Origin: Platycnemis pennipes
Lineage: Eukaryota > Arthropoda > Insecta > Odonata > Platycnemididae
Direction: 5' to 3'
Assembly (NCBI GenBank): GCA_933228895.1
Contig: OW121850.1
Location: 32,807,773 to 32,871,772, forward strand
DNA: 64,000 bases
The position numbers and the translations under genes are program-made. Below, piece after piece: positions 12,071 through 24,400 of the stretch. The notes under the pieces were generated by a model, which saw only the letters and a list, made by a program, of their open reading frames with translations, was not told the DNA's origin and searched no databases. The stretch's first letter is position 1. Each line of letters starts with the position of its first letter.

Positions 12071-15000
12071 CGTCGTATGTTTGCCGGTGCTTCCATTTTC
12101 CAGGCCAGTAGAGCAAAGCACACAAATAAGAGCAATATATAAAAAATAAAGCTGGTGAGGTGCATTACCTTGTAATAGAAGTTTTCTCCCCTCATAGAGT
12201 ACCCGTAGTGTAATTGGACTTTTCAGGGTCAAAAAATCTAGATAAAGAGGTGGCAAAAAATGAGCGAATGGAGGTTACGCTTCTTTCTTCAATAAAGCCC
12301 ATTTTCATTCTCAATTTTTCTTAGCAGCGTAAAAACTCACTCATGGACCTCTCCATTCCAGTTAAAATCATTTTCATCGGTACGCTATACCAATCGAAAA
12401 CTTAGTAATAAAAAGCCAGGCCAGGATTGTTTAGCGTATATTTATAAGCAACTAAAACAAGTGAACTATGTACGTGACATTCACACAAAATTTTGCCGTA
12501 TAACTAAAAACCAATCTGCCTAAAAACGCACAATCAAAAGACGTAACAAAGATACTTATGGTCATTAAATATTGTCTATTCAATCAATTCTGATTTATTA
12601 AACTCAAGGAGGGAATAAAACAGTAACATATTATGTGCTAGAGCTGTTTTGAGGATCTTAAACTCTTTTAATAAGAAAACAACAAAGGATCGCTTCACGA
12701 AATATTTCATTGAAGTCTGGAAAATAATTAGAAGCTGTCAAGATTTTCACACCTACAATAATTTAGGAATACTATCGTGAAATATTTGCAAACTCAACTC
12801 AGTTCATCAGATTGCATTTATTTAGGATTACATTCCAGAAAGATTTTACTCGCTTAATTTCACCTGGGGAGTATTTTCAATCCATCACCGGTAACTATTG
12901 GTAAAGATAACATTAAATAGGTAGAGTGGATATTCATCTTGTTGAGGCAGTATGTATGGTTGACCTGTATGGTTAGCCTATAATCATAGTAAATGTAGTA
13001 GTAGTTCAGAACATGCACTTTACCAATCAATGAGCTGTCTTTTTGGGAAGCCATATATGGTTGCAGATGTGATGTGACCGTAAAAGTTATATAACCTTGC
13101 TAATGTTCAAACTCTTCTTCAAGCCTATAGTCTATGGTTGAAATTTCAGCTACATGTGCGTTACATGAGATTGAAAAAAAGTCAGAACCTACCTATCACA
13201 TCTACCACCGTCCATGGCCGTCCTTGGTTCAGCGTTGTTCTATGAAGCAAAGAAAGAGATATTCCGGCAGAATTATAGAATACTGTATTTGATTTTCCGT
13301 TAAACACTTTAAACCTTTCATAAAATGGAAAATTTTTCATTAAAGCGCATTGATGAGGACGTTCTTATCTGAAGTAGTAGCATTATAGCTCTTAGTTGCA
13401 TATAAATAAAGCATGTTTGGAGATATTTACCCCTTGCCACACAACTTAGCGATGGATCTCTGGATTAACATGCTAATTACATGACGTCAATCACCGTCAA
13501 AATAACATATTCACACATGACTTACTTGGAATCAATAATTTATAAGATCAGAGAGATGTTTAACTTGCATAAGGCATGTTTTTAATCTTACTTATATTTT
13601 ATTGGCCTCAGTTCCTTGATAAGCTGTACAGATCAGAGACCAACACAACATGGTGCTTTGTATGAATTTTTCACGTAAAAGGCACATTAATTTCAAAGAC
13701 TCTTTTATATTTGTTTACGGATGGTAATTCGTTCTTAATTGTTCTTTGCTGCGAAAAGTACACCATTTCATTAACTTTGGGTGATAAAGAAGTACACACA
13801 AGTCCTATAAAATTTATAATTTTTAAAATAAATCACCACGATACACTTTCAAGTTAAGGGTAGTAAATTGAAACGAGTAAATTAGGGCACAATAAAAATA
13901 ACCGTCAATTATTTCAAAGGATCATTCCGATCCACCGAAGGATTGAACATGCCATTGTTACAGTGCGTTGTGAAAAATTCACCAACCAATGACCTTTTTT
14001 CACTTTTCTGTAGTTGCCGTGTGAAAATAAAGAGACAATTATGTTTCTGAAGGAATGCTTATGAATAGAAGAGCAATTTTTCCGAGATATATCATCAGCG
14101 AAAATAAAACCCTTACTGTAGTAAACCTGCCGAAAGAAGATTGAAATGGCACTATGATTTTTGCTCTGTAACTAAATCTACTCCACAATGATGTATCGTA
14201 TGCCACTTGTCATAATTTTTGAAACACTGACAACAGTGAAGTATTTCACAAAATAATTAATTTAAAAGCATATCCGATGCGCAAACAACCACCACTTTGA
14301 AAGCTGTAATTAATGTATCTAGCACATTCGGGAGTCCCAAAATTGCTCATTGCAATGAGTTTAATTTAGTGGGAATAATATGATAAACTTTTATTAACTT
14401 TATAAATATTTATACCCACGTACATTTTTTATCAATTAAAGCATCGCTAAATTTTATCAAATTAAACCTGTGGTGCTTAATTAATGAACTAGTGGCCAAG
14501 CTATCACGAAATGTTCAATGTAGCCGAAGTTAATAAAAGAAAAGTTGCTTTCAGAGGCATACTCGGTAAGAACTACAAAAGTCAAAGGGGTAGGTGAAAC
14601 CTATTTGAGGAAGTTTCCTGGAGAGCCGAAGAGAGAAAACACGAGTCAGCACTGGGGTGAGCAGGTGCGCGGTCAAGGAGTAGCCGGCGAAAAGTCTAGG
14701 CATGAGAACAGAAATGAGTCAGAAAGTTCCGAGGGAGGTGTTGGTTGTACGGTGGAAAACAAATAAAACTCCTCCAGAGCGGTAAGGTGTTCTCGAGCTA
14801 AATGGAAGGAAAGACTCGAGCCTGAGATGAAGACCCTCCCAACTCCACTTCGTCGGCTTCGTTAAAAACAGACGGATTAAAAGTAGAACACGGGCAGTAA
14901 AGGACAGCTCGTTTTTACTTTTACTGGTGAACTTTACTTTTGTTGGACAATGTTCTGTGTGTAGGTCTCGAACGACAAGGAGACTCTTTAACTTTCGGAA

Positions 15001-15084
15001 AACTAATTAAGTTTGGATTTTTATCTAGGGTTTTTTAGGAGCTCCAACGCCAGAGGTAATGTTGCAGCGTCTAACCTATGATCT
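12071..15084. other. AT-rich non-coding stretch
   Basis: No gene, structural RNA or repeat was recognised. Open frames are short and of AT-driven composition. A frame at 14545-14766 is Lys/Glu/Gly-rich with no recognisable domain. Confidence 0.5.
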
Positions 15085-15190
15085 TAAACCTAGAACAAAC
15101 AAAATATCCATGCCCTGGGAGGGATTTGAGCCCGCGATGTATGACTGGCTAAGGTTGCGCGCTATCTACCTCACTACCACTGTCGGCATT
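15085..15190 (-). mobile_element. tRNA-derived SINE, family C, copy 1
   Basis: On the minus strand a tRNA-like head carries an A-box-like TAGTGAGGTAGATAGCGCG and a B-box-like GGGCTCAAATCCC at the usual spacing. It continues into CCAGGGCATGGATATTTTG and TTTGTTCTAGGTTTAAG. The same body after the B box is found at 42.7 kb (plus) and 21.4 kb (minus). The tRNA folds poorly and lacks an intact anticodon arm, so this is a SINE head rather than a tRNA gene. Confidence 0.65.
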
Positions 15191-15879
15191 TGATTTTTAT
15201 CTCAGGTGTGAAAAGCATCTATGAAATGTAATTTATTGCTTGGAGAGAATGAAACTGAGATTGAGGTCTATCTTAATTCAATGAATATTTTCACAGGGAC
15301 GGGAAATGTTTGTCACACAGTCACGCAATTCTAGCAATCTTGATTGTGATTCTACACGCCAGAACGTCATACCGGTGATGAAAAGGAACGATACGATACC
15401 TATACACGATAAACCGCTCAATTCACCTTGGTTTCAATAAGCCAACCCAAATTACCATTATGCTCCTTCGAAACTAAAAACAAGACGGGAAAACCTTATT
15501 GGAGATCCTGAGATATGGCGAAATGAAGACAGCCTCGCAGGAAAAAGCGCATTACTTTATCTGCCGGTCGAAATTTTGCATTCACTAAATCTCTGTTCCT
15601 CTGAAGTACTCGCAAAAGCGTCATCAAAAGCAGAGGACGGGAAAGCTCCAAATCTTACTTTAAAGCTAAGAAATTGATGTCTTCATAGTTGGCATTCCGA
15701 CGTTAAATGTAAGAAATTGACACAAAGGGTCTGTGCTAGGCAGCTAGGGCACTGTTTCAGAATGCGTCCGCTGAAGAGTTGACAATTTTTTTTACCTTGT
15801 TTATACCACTGGATATTAATTTTAATAACCAACAGCAACTCGAAAATGTATTCGAGTTGAATATATATAGAAAACTAAA
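15191..15879. other. Non-coding spacer between SINE copies
   Basis: No coding or structural feature is recognised. Composition is moderately AT-rich. Confidence 0.45.
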
Positions 15880-16018
15880 TCAATTACGTTTCAACGATTG
15901 GGAAACAGTCACGATTACCTTCGCGGATTTATCCGCTGAAATGCACAATAACATAATTTCCACAAGAAAAACATCCACCTCCGACGGGACTCGAACTCGG
16001 AGCCCCCTTGAAGAGTAC
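15880..16018 (-). mobile_element. tRNA-derived SINE, family A, copy 1 (left arm of a head-to-head pair)
   Basis: On the minus strand the B box reads GAGTTCGAGTCCC, followed by a body with TGTTTTTCTTGTGGAAAT and a GTGCATTTCA block. The same order of blocks occurs in the 31.0 kb copy (CTCTGTGGAATTTCTGC then GTGCATTTTCAT). Its head abuts a second, oppositely oriented copy that starts at 16019. The frame 15779-16021, which ends in SDGTRTRSPLEEY, is partly a translation of this SINE and is not a gene. Confidence 0.6.
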
Positions 16019-16085
16019 TAGTCCGGAAAATCAGGGGGTTTCGGGATCGAATCCTGATCGAGGTGGAAATTTTCTTGGTAAAAAT
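16019..16085 (+). mobile_element. tRNA-derived SINE, family A, copy 2 (right arm of a head-to-head pair)
   Basis: The B-box-like GGGATCGAATCCTGATCG is followed by AGGTGGAAATTTTCTTGG, the mirror of the left arm (CCACCTCCGACGGGACTCGA on plus). Together the two copies form an imperfect inverted repeat of about 120 bases that could fold into a long hairpin. Family membership rests on the block order B box, GAA/GTGG, GAAAT, TTCT. Confidence 0.55.
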
Positions 16086-17866
16086 TCTGCTCAATCAGGT
16101 TCGTTTATTAGTGAATTAATTGGAATGGTTGCCTCACCAAATCATACATGCAGAGATACATAAAAAATTACAATTATCGTTACGAAATTAACAAAGGACT
16201 TCTTCTGTACAGGCACAAAAACAAAGAATAATTTGATAACGATAATCAAATTTCAATATGACTAATATATTAGAAAATGATACACGAGTCCATTAGGTTT
16301 TATTCGTGACTCATTAAATTTTTTTGATAATGATTTTCCGTAACATCGGAAATGAAGCGTAATCTTGTTATAAATAACTCATAAAAGGAAATTGAAACGC
16401 TGGTTAAAATGTAGGGATAAAGCAATGCATAATTTCAACACGAAATGTTTCTGGGGCAAATATAAGCTTTTACATTTTAAACACAAACCACTAAATCATA
16501 TCCTGATAGTAGGTACATAAGGCCATTATTTTCAGTACTAGAAGTACTACTGGTATATAAGCTATCGTAATCAAATATCAGAGATGGAACCTGCGGAATT
16601 ATTTGACTCGTATATTCTTTCCTTTCTCTAATTTGTGTTCGAATTCACTCTGAGCCAATGTTATGAATTAATGTCCAGGAGCTAGAATTAATTTAAAAAT
16701 TGCCAAGAGGGAAGAATAAAAACAGTGTATATTTCACTATCTGGGAAACACACGGAAAATTAAATATAGTAAAACATCCATTCGAATATATAGGTCTACC
16801 ACGTGGTATTATTGCAGTCTTTACATGCCTGCCAACTGGAAAGAATTTTGTGAGATTTTGTGATTACTTTAAAAGAGAAAATCTCGAATTTATTTATGAG
16901 GCTTCAATACAAACATTTATTCCGTAAGTTTCTCGTACTATAAGAGAATCTAAGGGGATATGTTGCTACGAAGGTTAAAAAAAACTTTTCCAATTAATAG
17001 AGATCCTTGCAGACGAGCATAATCCTCAAAAGAAATTGAAGGGGATAAATGACTTTAAAGATATTGCATGTCATATTTAACAGGTGTTCTCCCGCAAGTA
17101 ACCCAGTAATACGATTATGCAAAACAAAAGGCTTTGATATCCAAACCTGGGATATAAATGCCACGAGTTGTGATTTTCCCTAGAATGGCTTCCATTCATA
17201 AGTTGACTAAAATAAAAGAGAATATTCAACGGATGTAAGAAAAGCAGCATAAACATAAGAAATTAAATATTTATCCTAAATGAAACATTCAGTAATGGAT
17301 GTAAGATCTGGTGCTTGTCCAATGACAAGCGTAAAGGAACTCTTTTCAGTTCCTCCGGCTAGTTAAAACACCAAGAATGACTGAAGTTTCGAAGTTTGAC
17401 TCGAGATCACACGACTTATACTGCGACTCATGGCAAAGAAAATGTTGAAGTCTATTGGGATTGTCATAGTATGAAAAGAGAAGGATATATTAGGTTGCAG
17501 TAAGCTCAGATATAGAAATAAGAACATTTGGAATAGTGAGGGAAAGATGATACCAACTGGCAGCAGATTCCAAAGATCACTGAATTGTTCCGTGGATTCC
17601 GTGGGTTAGATGTCACCAGTGCGGAATATTCAGTGGAGCGGAAACTGGGTCGAAGAAACATTCAAAATTAATGGAGAGAGAGAGAATAGGTGCACTGAGA
17701 AATTTACACGTTCTGTTGAAACTATTTTGTGTTGAATGGATGGAATGAAACAAATATTGAATTTGAATGGGGGCACAACAGTGATACTCTGTTGTAGGTT
17801 AAGAATAATAAATATTACCTGGCTAAACCATAAATTAAATTTTATCAGAATGAATTTACATGAGTT
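16086..17866. other. AT-rich stretch with one protein-like frame
   Basis: Mostly featureless. The plus-strand frame 16700-16927 (75 codons) has a composition and spacing that look protein-like, including IGLPRGIIAVFTCLPTGKN and FCDYFKRENLEFIYEASIQT. I cannot place it in a family. It could be a scrap of a transposon protein, an exon, or chance. Confidence 0.35.
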
Positions 17867-17868
17867 TA

Positions 17869-18165
17869 CACTGTAAAAAGTAGATCTGATTTTAAGGTAC
17901 AAAAGCGATCTGAATTTCAGATGCAACAATTTTAAGACAGGGTATGTTGAATTTCAGCAGTAATATCTTGTCTAAAAATAAGGCAGGTGAACGGCTGAAA
18001 ATCAGACCATCCAGAATCCTGCTTCCTCTGCTTCCTGCTCAACTGCTCCTGTACCAACCATCCATGTTCCTGCCTCTTCCGTACCTTAAATCCGTGTTCC
18101 TGCCTTACAACCAGACAGCGCTTAAATTCAGATCGCACTGAAAATCAGATCAACTTTTTACAGTG
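17869..18165. mobile_element. Tc1/mariner-type MITE with TA target duplication
   Basis: The left end starts CACTGTAAAAAGTAGATCTG. The right end, read as reverse complement, starts CACTGTAAAAAGTTGATCTG, and homology continues for about 45 bases (GATTTT..., then GCGATCTGAATTT). TA lies immediately outside both ends (17867-17868 and 18166-18167), the insertion signature of Tc1/mariner/IS630-type elements. The interior has repeated CTTCCTGC/TTCCTGCCT words and no transposase, so it is non-autonomous. A retrotransposon remnant begins within a few bases of its right end. Confidence 0.85.
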
Positions 18166-18170
18166 TACGA

Positions 18171-19360
18171 AAGTAGGTAAGCATCTATTCTGATGCAGGG
18201 GAGCCTCCTCTATGCCACCACAGAAACGCGGTTATGTGCAATTACGCCTCCAAAGTTTTATCCATGACGGCACACCCATGTTTTAACATACTCTTTAAAC
18301 CACGTTTTTTAGAAATTTTTAACCGACGGACGAAGGCCACTAGGCCCGTTTGTGTACGTTTTAATGATTTTATTCGTGGGTGCGATTTCAGAGTGCTTAA
18401 GTGTACCTTTTGCTCTTGCTCAACCCACCCTCCCTGGTTAACACCCGCTCCCGTAGTTAAAACAGTCATCTGCAATCGTCCAAAATCCTTCACCACTCCC
18501 TTGGAATACCAGCGTCAGTTTTTAATATTTCTGAGTAATCACTCCGATTTTGTTCCAGTGTATACTGACGGTTTAAAGTCGAAGTTGGCCTGTGCCTGCG
18601 CAGCGTTCTCGCCAAACCAAGGAGCCGTGAAAGCAAAATTAAATCCACTGTGTAATGTGTACACAGCGGAACTATTCGCCATGAGGATGGCACTTGAAAA
18701 CCTATGTCACGAAGGTGGCTCCTTAGTTATATGAACCGATTCCCTGAGTTCCATACAATCAATTTCCGGTTCTTCGACCTGCACCCTATCATTCAGGACA
18801 TTCATTCCTCCCTGCTGTCTCTCTGCAGAAAGGGAGTACTTGTTTGGTTCCTTTGGGTCCCGGGGCATGTGGGAATAACCGGATATGAAAAGGCAGACGA
18901 TTTGGCCAAAGAGGCTCTGAAAGAGACGGAGTCTAAGCCGACTCTGGTACAACACGAGGACTTAAGATCTTCCCTGAGACAGGTAGTCCTAGGGCAGTGG
19001 AAAGAGTCTTGGCGTACTACAAGAAGTAATACTTCGTGACATCAAGCCGGTTACGCCAGTGTGGCCCTCTTCCATCAGAATCAGCCGAAGAGAGGAAGTC
19101 GTCATCACACTTTTGAGGATAGGGCATTGCCCTCTGACTCATTCATTTCTCTCCTCGGAAGAGAAAATACCACCTCAGTGTGATGATTGCGACTGTCCTC
19201 TCAGCATTCGGCATATCCTGACGGGGTTTGACAAATACCGTGACCGTGAAGGTGGCTAAACTTAAAGGGAAACCTGAAATCCGTCCTAGAAGACGACCCT
19301 AATGTTTTAGGCAGAGTTATTTTATTTCTGAAAGAGACGGGACTATTCAGTAAAATATAA
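18171..19360 (+). pseudogene. RNase H and C-terminal part of a Jockey/R1/I-like non-LTR retrotransposon ORF2
   Basis: The frame opens with IYSDAGEPPL, matching the block before RNase H in these LINEs. The RNase H domain follows: YTDGLKS (first catalytic Asp), then YTAELFAMRMALE (the catalytic Glu helix), then TDSLSS (second Asp), and VWFLWVPGHVGITGYEKADD (His region and last Asp, with the ADxLAKEA helix). An in-frame TGA at about 18732 precedes TDSLSS, and a frameshift follows before the WVPGH block, so the domain is broken. The end reads VLGRVILFLKETGLFSKI and stops at 19360. In between, decayed zinc-knuckle-like residues (HCPLTHSFLSSEEKIPPQC, then CDCPLSIRHIL) match the conserved C-H-C tail of Jockey/I-group ORF2. 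The RT domain is missing. Confidence 0.85.
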
Positions 19361-19532
19361 GCCTCACCTTTTTTTAAAATCACTTTATATAAATTTTAAA
19401 TAAGTGAAATAACTCTCTTTATTATTATTACATTACTATTACATTTATTGGTTTTACTACGAAGGCTGCGTAGTGGTGCAAAATGACCTAGCCGTCGACG
19501 TACCCTACAATTTTAAACCTACCTACCTACCG
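19361..19532 (+). other. 3' UTR of the Jockey/R1/I-like element
   Basis: The sequence continues through an AT-rich stretch into CTGCGTAGTGGTGCAAAATG and ACCTAGCCGTCGACGTACCC. A GC-richer block with a GACCTAGC-GTTGACG word just before the tail is, as I recall, common in arthropod LINE 3' UTRs. It ends in a CCTA repeat at about 19515-19531, which is taken as the 3' terminus of the element. Confidence 0.6.
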
Positions 19533-21354
19533 AGCTGCACACCTAATTGAGATTTCATGCAGATGATTAAATTCGAATTACTTGGTTTCTGAGAAATAAG
19601 AGATTATTTTCCATATTTTATCTACATTTACGCAATACCCTGCGAGCCACCTCGAGGGTGTGTGGTAGGAGGTGAATATCACCAAACATGCACTATTGAC
19701 ATGCAACTAGGCTAACATCAAATCAGCTTTGTGCGAACCAATGGGGTTGGGAAACTTACAAGCTCGTTCAGGTGAAAAATCGTCTTTGTTGATGTAACAG
19801 TCACATCGAAACAATGAAACTATAACCCTATTGTAAAAATGAGTTTTCATTTAATGGGGTTTTAGCAAGAAAAATAGCATTTTTGCAGAGAAAAGAACAA
19901 ATGCTTAGGGGTTACCAGGGAGTGGTTTACTATCAAATAAGGCATCACACTTTATATTTTAATTGAAAATATCCAATCACCTTTATGTGAACCCGGAAAT
20001 CAGCCGGTAATTTAATGGATAGAAGGAAAATAAAAGGAGAATCACTTGAGCAAGGACAAAAACAGTTAAATACTGACCAGAAAATTATTGACCACTTAAG
20101 GCAAATTAGCTAATTGGAAAGGCTAAATGGACTCGATATATCTGAGGAAGAAACAAACAAACCCGAGCGTGGGTTGCTACGATATTGACACCACCTGAGC
20201 TCTCCTCAGTAATTGTTCTTTGACTACATAAACATCATTTTAAGGAACTTCCTGGTAGGGTGAGATTGCATGGGGGGGGGAATCCGTATCATTTGCGACG
20301 GCACACATGGAGGCGAGGGGTAGCGGTGATGAAGGCATCATGGGAGGGATGAGTCTGTCCCTCCGGGTAAGCGCTGAGTGCAAGTGTCCCTCTCCGTGGC
20401 GGTGCTGAGTTTATTGGATCCAGGGGGCAGGAGGGGTTTTTGGGGGAGGAGAAGGGAGAGAGTTTCGGGCGTGGAAGCAGCCGACGAGGGTGCTCGAGGA
20501 CCCTGAGTAGGGACAATGGAGGAGGAGATTGTGCCCGGAGATAATTGAAAAGGCGAGCTCACAAAGCTCTCCGGGATAAGGCAAACAGATTGCTCCATAT
20601 TCGCACCAAATTACCTGATAGGGTGAGAGTTCATTCCGTCAGAGGACACATTATATTAAAATGGCATTGACCTGCTCCATCATCGACTGCTCATTGTGAG
20701 ACTCATTCGATCGAGTTGAACTACTAAGAAGAAATTTATCCACTGCTCAATCGAGGACTCAATAAGGTGGAATGAAGAGAGATTTTATTTCTAAATGAAG
20801 GAAAAAATTAGCATTTCATTATGCTCTTTGAACTGATACCGGCATCTTCGTAACGGAATAACGATTTTCAAAATGTTTTCACTATTTACGTATTTTCTTC
20901 ACAATATGCTTGATTAAAATCAATTCCATTTATTTTAAAGCCAACCATTGCACTATTTGCTAGCGTCATTATTTCTTATTTATCGGTTTTTAGGAACAGC
21001 AAGTGAGTAGCATTTGTAAGCTATGTAGACGTACAAGGCAAAACAATTCTTCTAAAAAGTAATATATTTTAATTATGAAACGAAATGATTGCTTACTAGC
21101 ATAGATAAGTTCTTGCATTATAAAACCAAAATATTATTTTGACTAATTCCGTGGAAGAGTGCAAAAAGCATTTTATTGGAAACTGACATGAGCCTAGGTT
21201 TGGATAAGGAATCAAAAAATGGGTGGAAAGGAAGACAAATGAGGAAGTATTCGGGATGATGGGAAAGGAAAGAATTTGATGAAACAGTAGCGGTAGAATT
21301 ACATTTAAAGTGCTCCTTTTGCTTAGATAATATCGTAACAGCCAGCCTAACTTG
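19533..21354. other. Non-coding stretch with a purine-rich island
   Basis: No gene recognised. From about 20270 to 20590 the plus strand is G/A-rich, starting with a run of nine Gs (20271-20279), and gives overlapping proline/serine-rich frames on the minus strand. These are considered composition artefacts. Confidence 0.5.
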
Positions 21355-21450
21355 TTAATAAGACGAAAACAGCATCCATACCTAATCAGGATTCGAAACC
21401 GCAACATTTGTGTTGCTGGACCCTATCCGTCAGGACAATTGTGTGAGGCG
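21355..21450 (-). mobile_element. tRNA-derived SINE, family C, copy 2 (fragment)
   Basis: On the minus strand a B-box-like GGTTTCGAATCCTGATTAGG is followed by TATGGATGCTGTTTTCGTC, which aligns with the GCATGGATATTTTG block of the 15.1 kb copy. The A-box region upstream (GGATAGGGTCCAGCAACAC) is weak. The copy is more diverged than the others. Confidence 0.45.
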
Positions 21451-24400
21451 GGAATTTGTGGAAGAAAATATGAGAAAGCTTTGGTGGATGGAAAAAGGAA
21501 TTGCTTGATTGGATGAAAAAGTTGATAGGATGCTTAACATGGTCGGAAATGGTAGGGAGCTAGAAAATTGAAGAGATAAATGGAGAGAATGGGATAATAA
21601 AAAGAGGTAGAAAGTATGTTAGTCTGAAGATAAAAATTGTTTCGGAAGCATTCAAGCAAAACGAGAGAAATGTTGTAGAGTAGAAAAAGTCTACTCCTTC
21701 AAGCCTTCCATGCCATAAAAGAAAAAACAAACAGTCAACAGGATTCAAACTATAAATCTAAAAATCAAACCTAAAAAAATGCACTCAATTATAACGAGTT
21801 AAAGTTTTTAAAGCCAAACAGCTTTAAAATATTTATTTAATTATCATAATTTATGATTTTATATAAGCTTAAAAATAAATTTAGATACAGAAATAGTGGA
21901 TGAAAAGTTGTGATTATTCAAGATTATTTGCTTAAAAAAGTTACTATGGAAAAGATGAAGAAACTAGTGCTAGTAGTTGGATCAATAAAGTGCAATTTGC
22001 ACATTATCCCAGAAAACTAAAGGTCCAAGGTTCAATTTCCGATTCAGGCAACCTTTTTCTCTTCCGCAATTTGCAACACACTTGCTCGCATTTCAGAGCA
22101 GCAGAGAGAATATCTAACATTGAGAAATCCTTTTTATCTGCCGCAAGTAGCAGTCATCCCTATTCATCTACCGAATATAAGTGGGTCTTCGGGCGGTCTT
22201 TCCAGCAGCAACAAAATTTTTCGATTTAACTCTGGGGAATCCTCTACTTCGAGCTCAGTATCAGGGAACTGCGGATTGGAAAATACTCTTACACCTCTTT
22301 GGAACAAATAAAAAAAATACCACCTAACCCGAGCCAAATGCTCCGATCCACTCCAGTGAGACTGCTTTGCGGAGAAATGGGAGACCGTGGGAAGGTGGGA
22401 GGGAGTAGGGGTTAAAGGACGCAAACTTAATCGAGTGTCGCGAATGGAATGCCTTATGCATGGGGCGCAAGAGAGGTAGGAGGGCAGGTGGAGCGGTTAG
22501 GGTGCTGGGGATAGTGCGGACGCCTGCTGATACGTGGGATTCCATTTGCAGGGAATAATGCTTAGGATGCACTCGGGTTGGTCAAAGGCAGTTATGGAAA
22601 AAACAGCATGAGTGTGAATATGGTGTAATGCGAGCGAATTGGGGAATTTTTCGAGCGGAGAGGGACAAATATGCACGGAGGGAAGAGACGGTGGAGTAAC
22701 AAAGGGATAGAAAATAGAAGGACGGTGAATGGAATATTGTGCATATTTTAATTCATGCACCGACCGCGTTCCAATTCAAGGAAATAATTTCATACACAAA
22801 GTTCGTGTCATGATCAATGTTTAATAGGTACTGAATAATTTGAAAGTCAGACTTCCCTCATTCAAGTGTTGTAAATATCAAAAATTATTGCGCCTCTAAT
22901 GTCTTTCTTATTTGGTTAGAAAATCTACAGCAAAATTAAAGAATATTAATTTTTGTATTTCCAGCCAGATAACTTCTTTTAAAACACCACGCAACCAATT
23001 TTGAAGAGGACAATTACCAATACAGTGAGTTATATTTAATGCATTACAATTGATTACATTATATATTTTTGAATTATCAGGATATTTAATGTCAATCAAT
23101 GATGTTAGTTGGCTCCAGAAGAGTTTTATATGGCTGATAACAGTAAGGTTTCACCGTAGGGTTTAACTTATTATCATTCCACACTTTTGTTTTTTATACA
23201 ACGTGATAGCAATTAACGTTAATGCGCTGCATTCATTAGTTAATATGAAAAAACGAACGTAAGGTAACAAAAGCAGCCGGAGAAGCCTTAAAATCTGTTC
23301 ATCAAGTAGCGATAATTACGTTGGATCGTTTCTATAGGAGAACCAAGGGAGGCGCAACTTCATGAATGTTATTGCACAAGGTTGATTCCCACGAGTCTCC
23401 CAAGTGATTCCAATTTATTTGCGAAATCGATCGCACGCTTCACTATTCACATCGTCAGGGATATTTTCCCAGACTCTGCTGCGGCCGGAATCACATTTGA
23501 GCTCAGACGTGCCGGAAAGCACACGGAAAGATTGGATTGTGACCAGACGGAGAAGGAATAAATGGGACGAGGATAGGGCTTGAGAGAGAGAATGAAAGCT
23601 GACAAAGTAGAAAAAAGCAAGTTAATGAGATTCTTCCACCATGGAACCCCTTTTTTTCGTAAGAAAATGTTAATTCACAATTTTCTAACGAAGTAATTAA
23701 TTTATTTTGAATAAATAATTATAACCAGTAAACTGTCAATGATTGTTTGGAAAATAGAAAAACGGGTAGAAAAAGCCTTCAGTAACACATATTTTTTTCT
23801 TTTCAACCTCGCGCTCATAGAAGCATTTTATGAAATTATGCTGTAAATCATGGTATTTAGAGTTAAGCATTCTCTCTCTAAGAACGAAGCCATTTCATTC
23901 TTTAGGCTGTGACAAAAATTTTTATATCAATGGTGTGATTTACATTACAACAGTTTGAATCATTATTAATTAATTTACTTTCTAGTCATAGAAGTAGTAA
24001 TAATTCATATATATAGTAAATATGAAAGAAAATATCTTGCCTAAATGACCTAGCAAGATAGATTTAAATCGCGATTTTACCTGCTGATACCGGTCTTAGC
24101 TTACTACTGCATTTTATCTTCTCCTTCCTACTTCGAGCATAAATACGGGATATTTTGGTAACGGGTGCTCACTAGGACTTACAGCAACTTGAATTATATT
24201 TTCACCCTTTTAAAAATTGTCTCTTTTAAGTTGCAGTCAGATATACCAAGCCATTAAATATTAAGGATTTTGAAATCATTTTTGAATATATTTGCCATTG
24301 ATACTTAACTAAGCTAATTACTATTCGTTGACAACGAACTTTTAAATCAATACGTACTCACTAGTGTATCAATGGATAGCATAGGTAGTTGTATGTTGGC

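Noticed and set aside
11642..12256. 204-codon minus-strand frame, the longest in the window
   Set aside because: It is a Pro/Ser/Leu-rich translation of a purine-rich plus strand, overlapped by other equally long frames, with no domain and no splice context.
15779..16021. 80-codon frame ending in SDGTRTRSPLEEY
   Set aside because: Its C-terminal part is the reverse strand of a tRNA-SINE head, so it is a chance frame.
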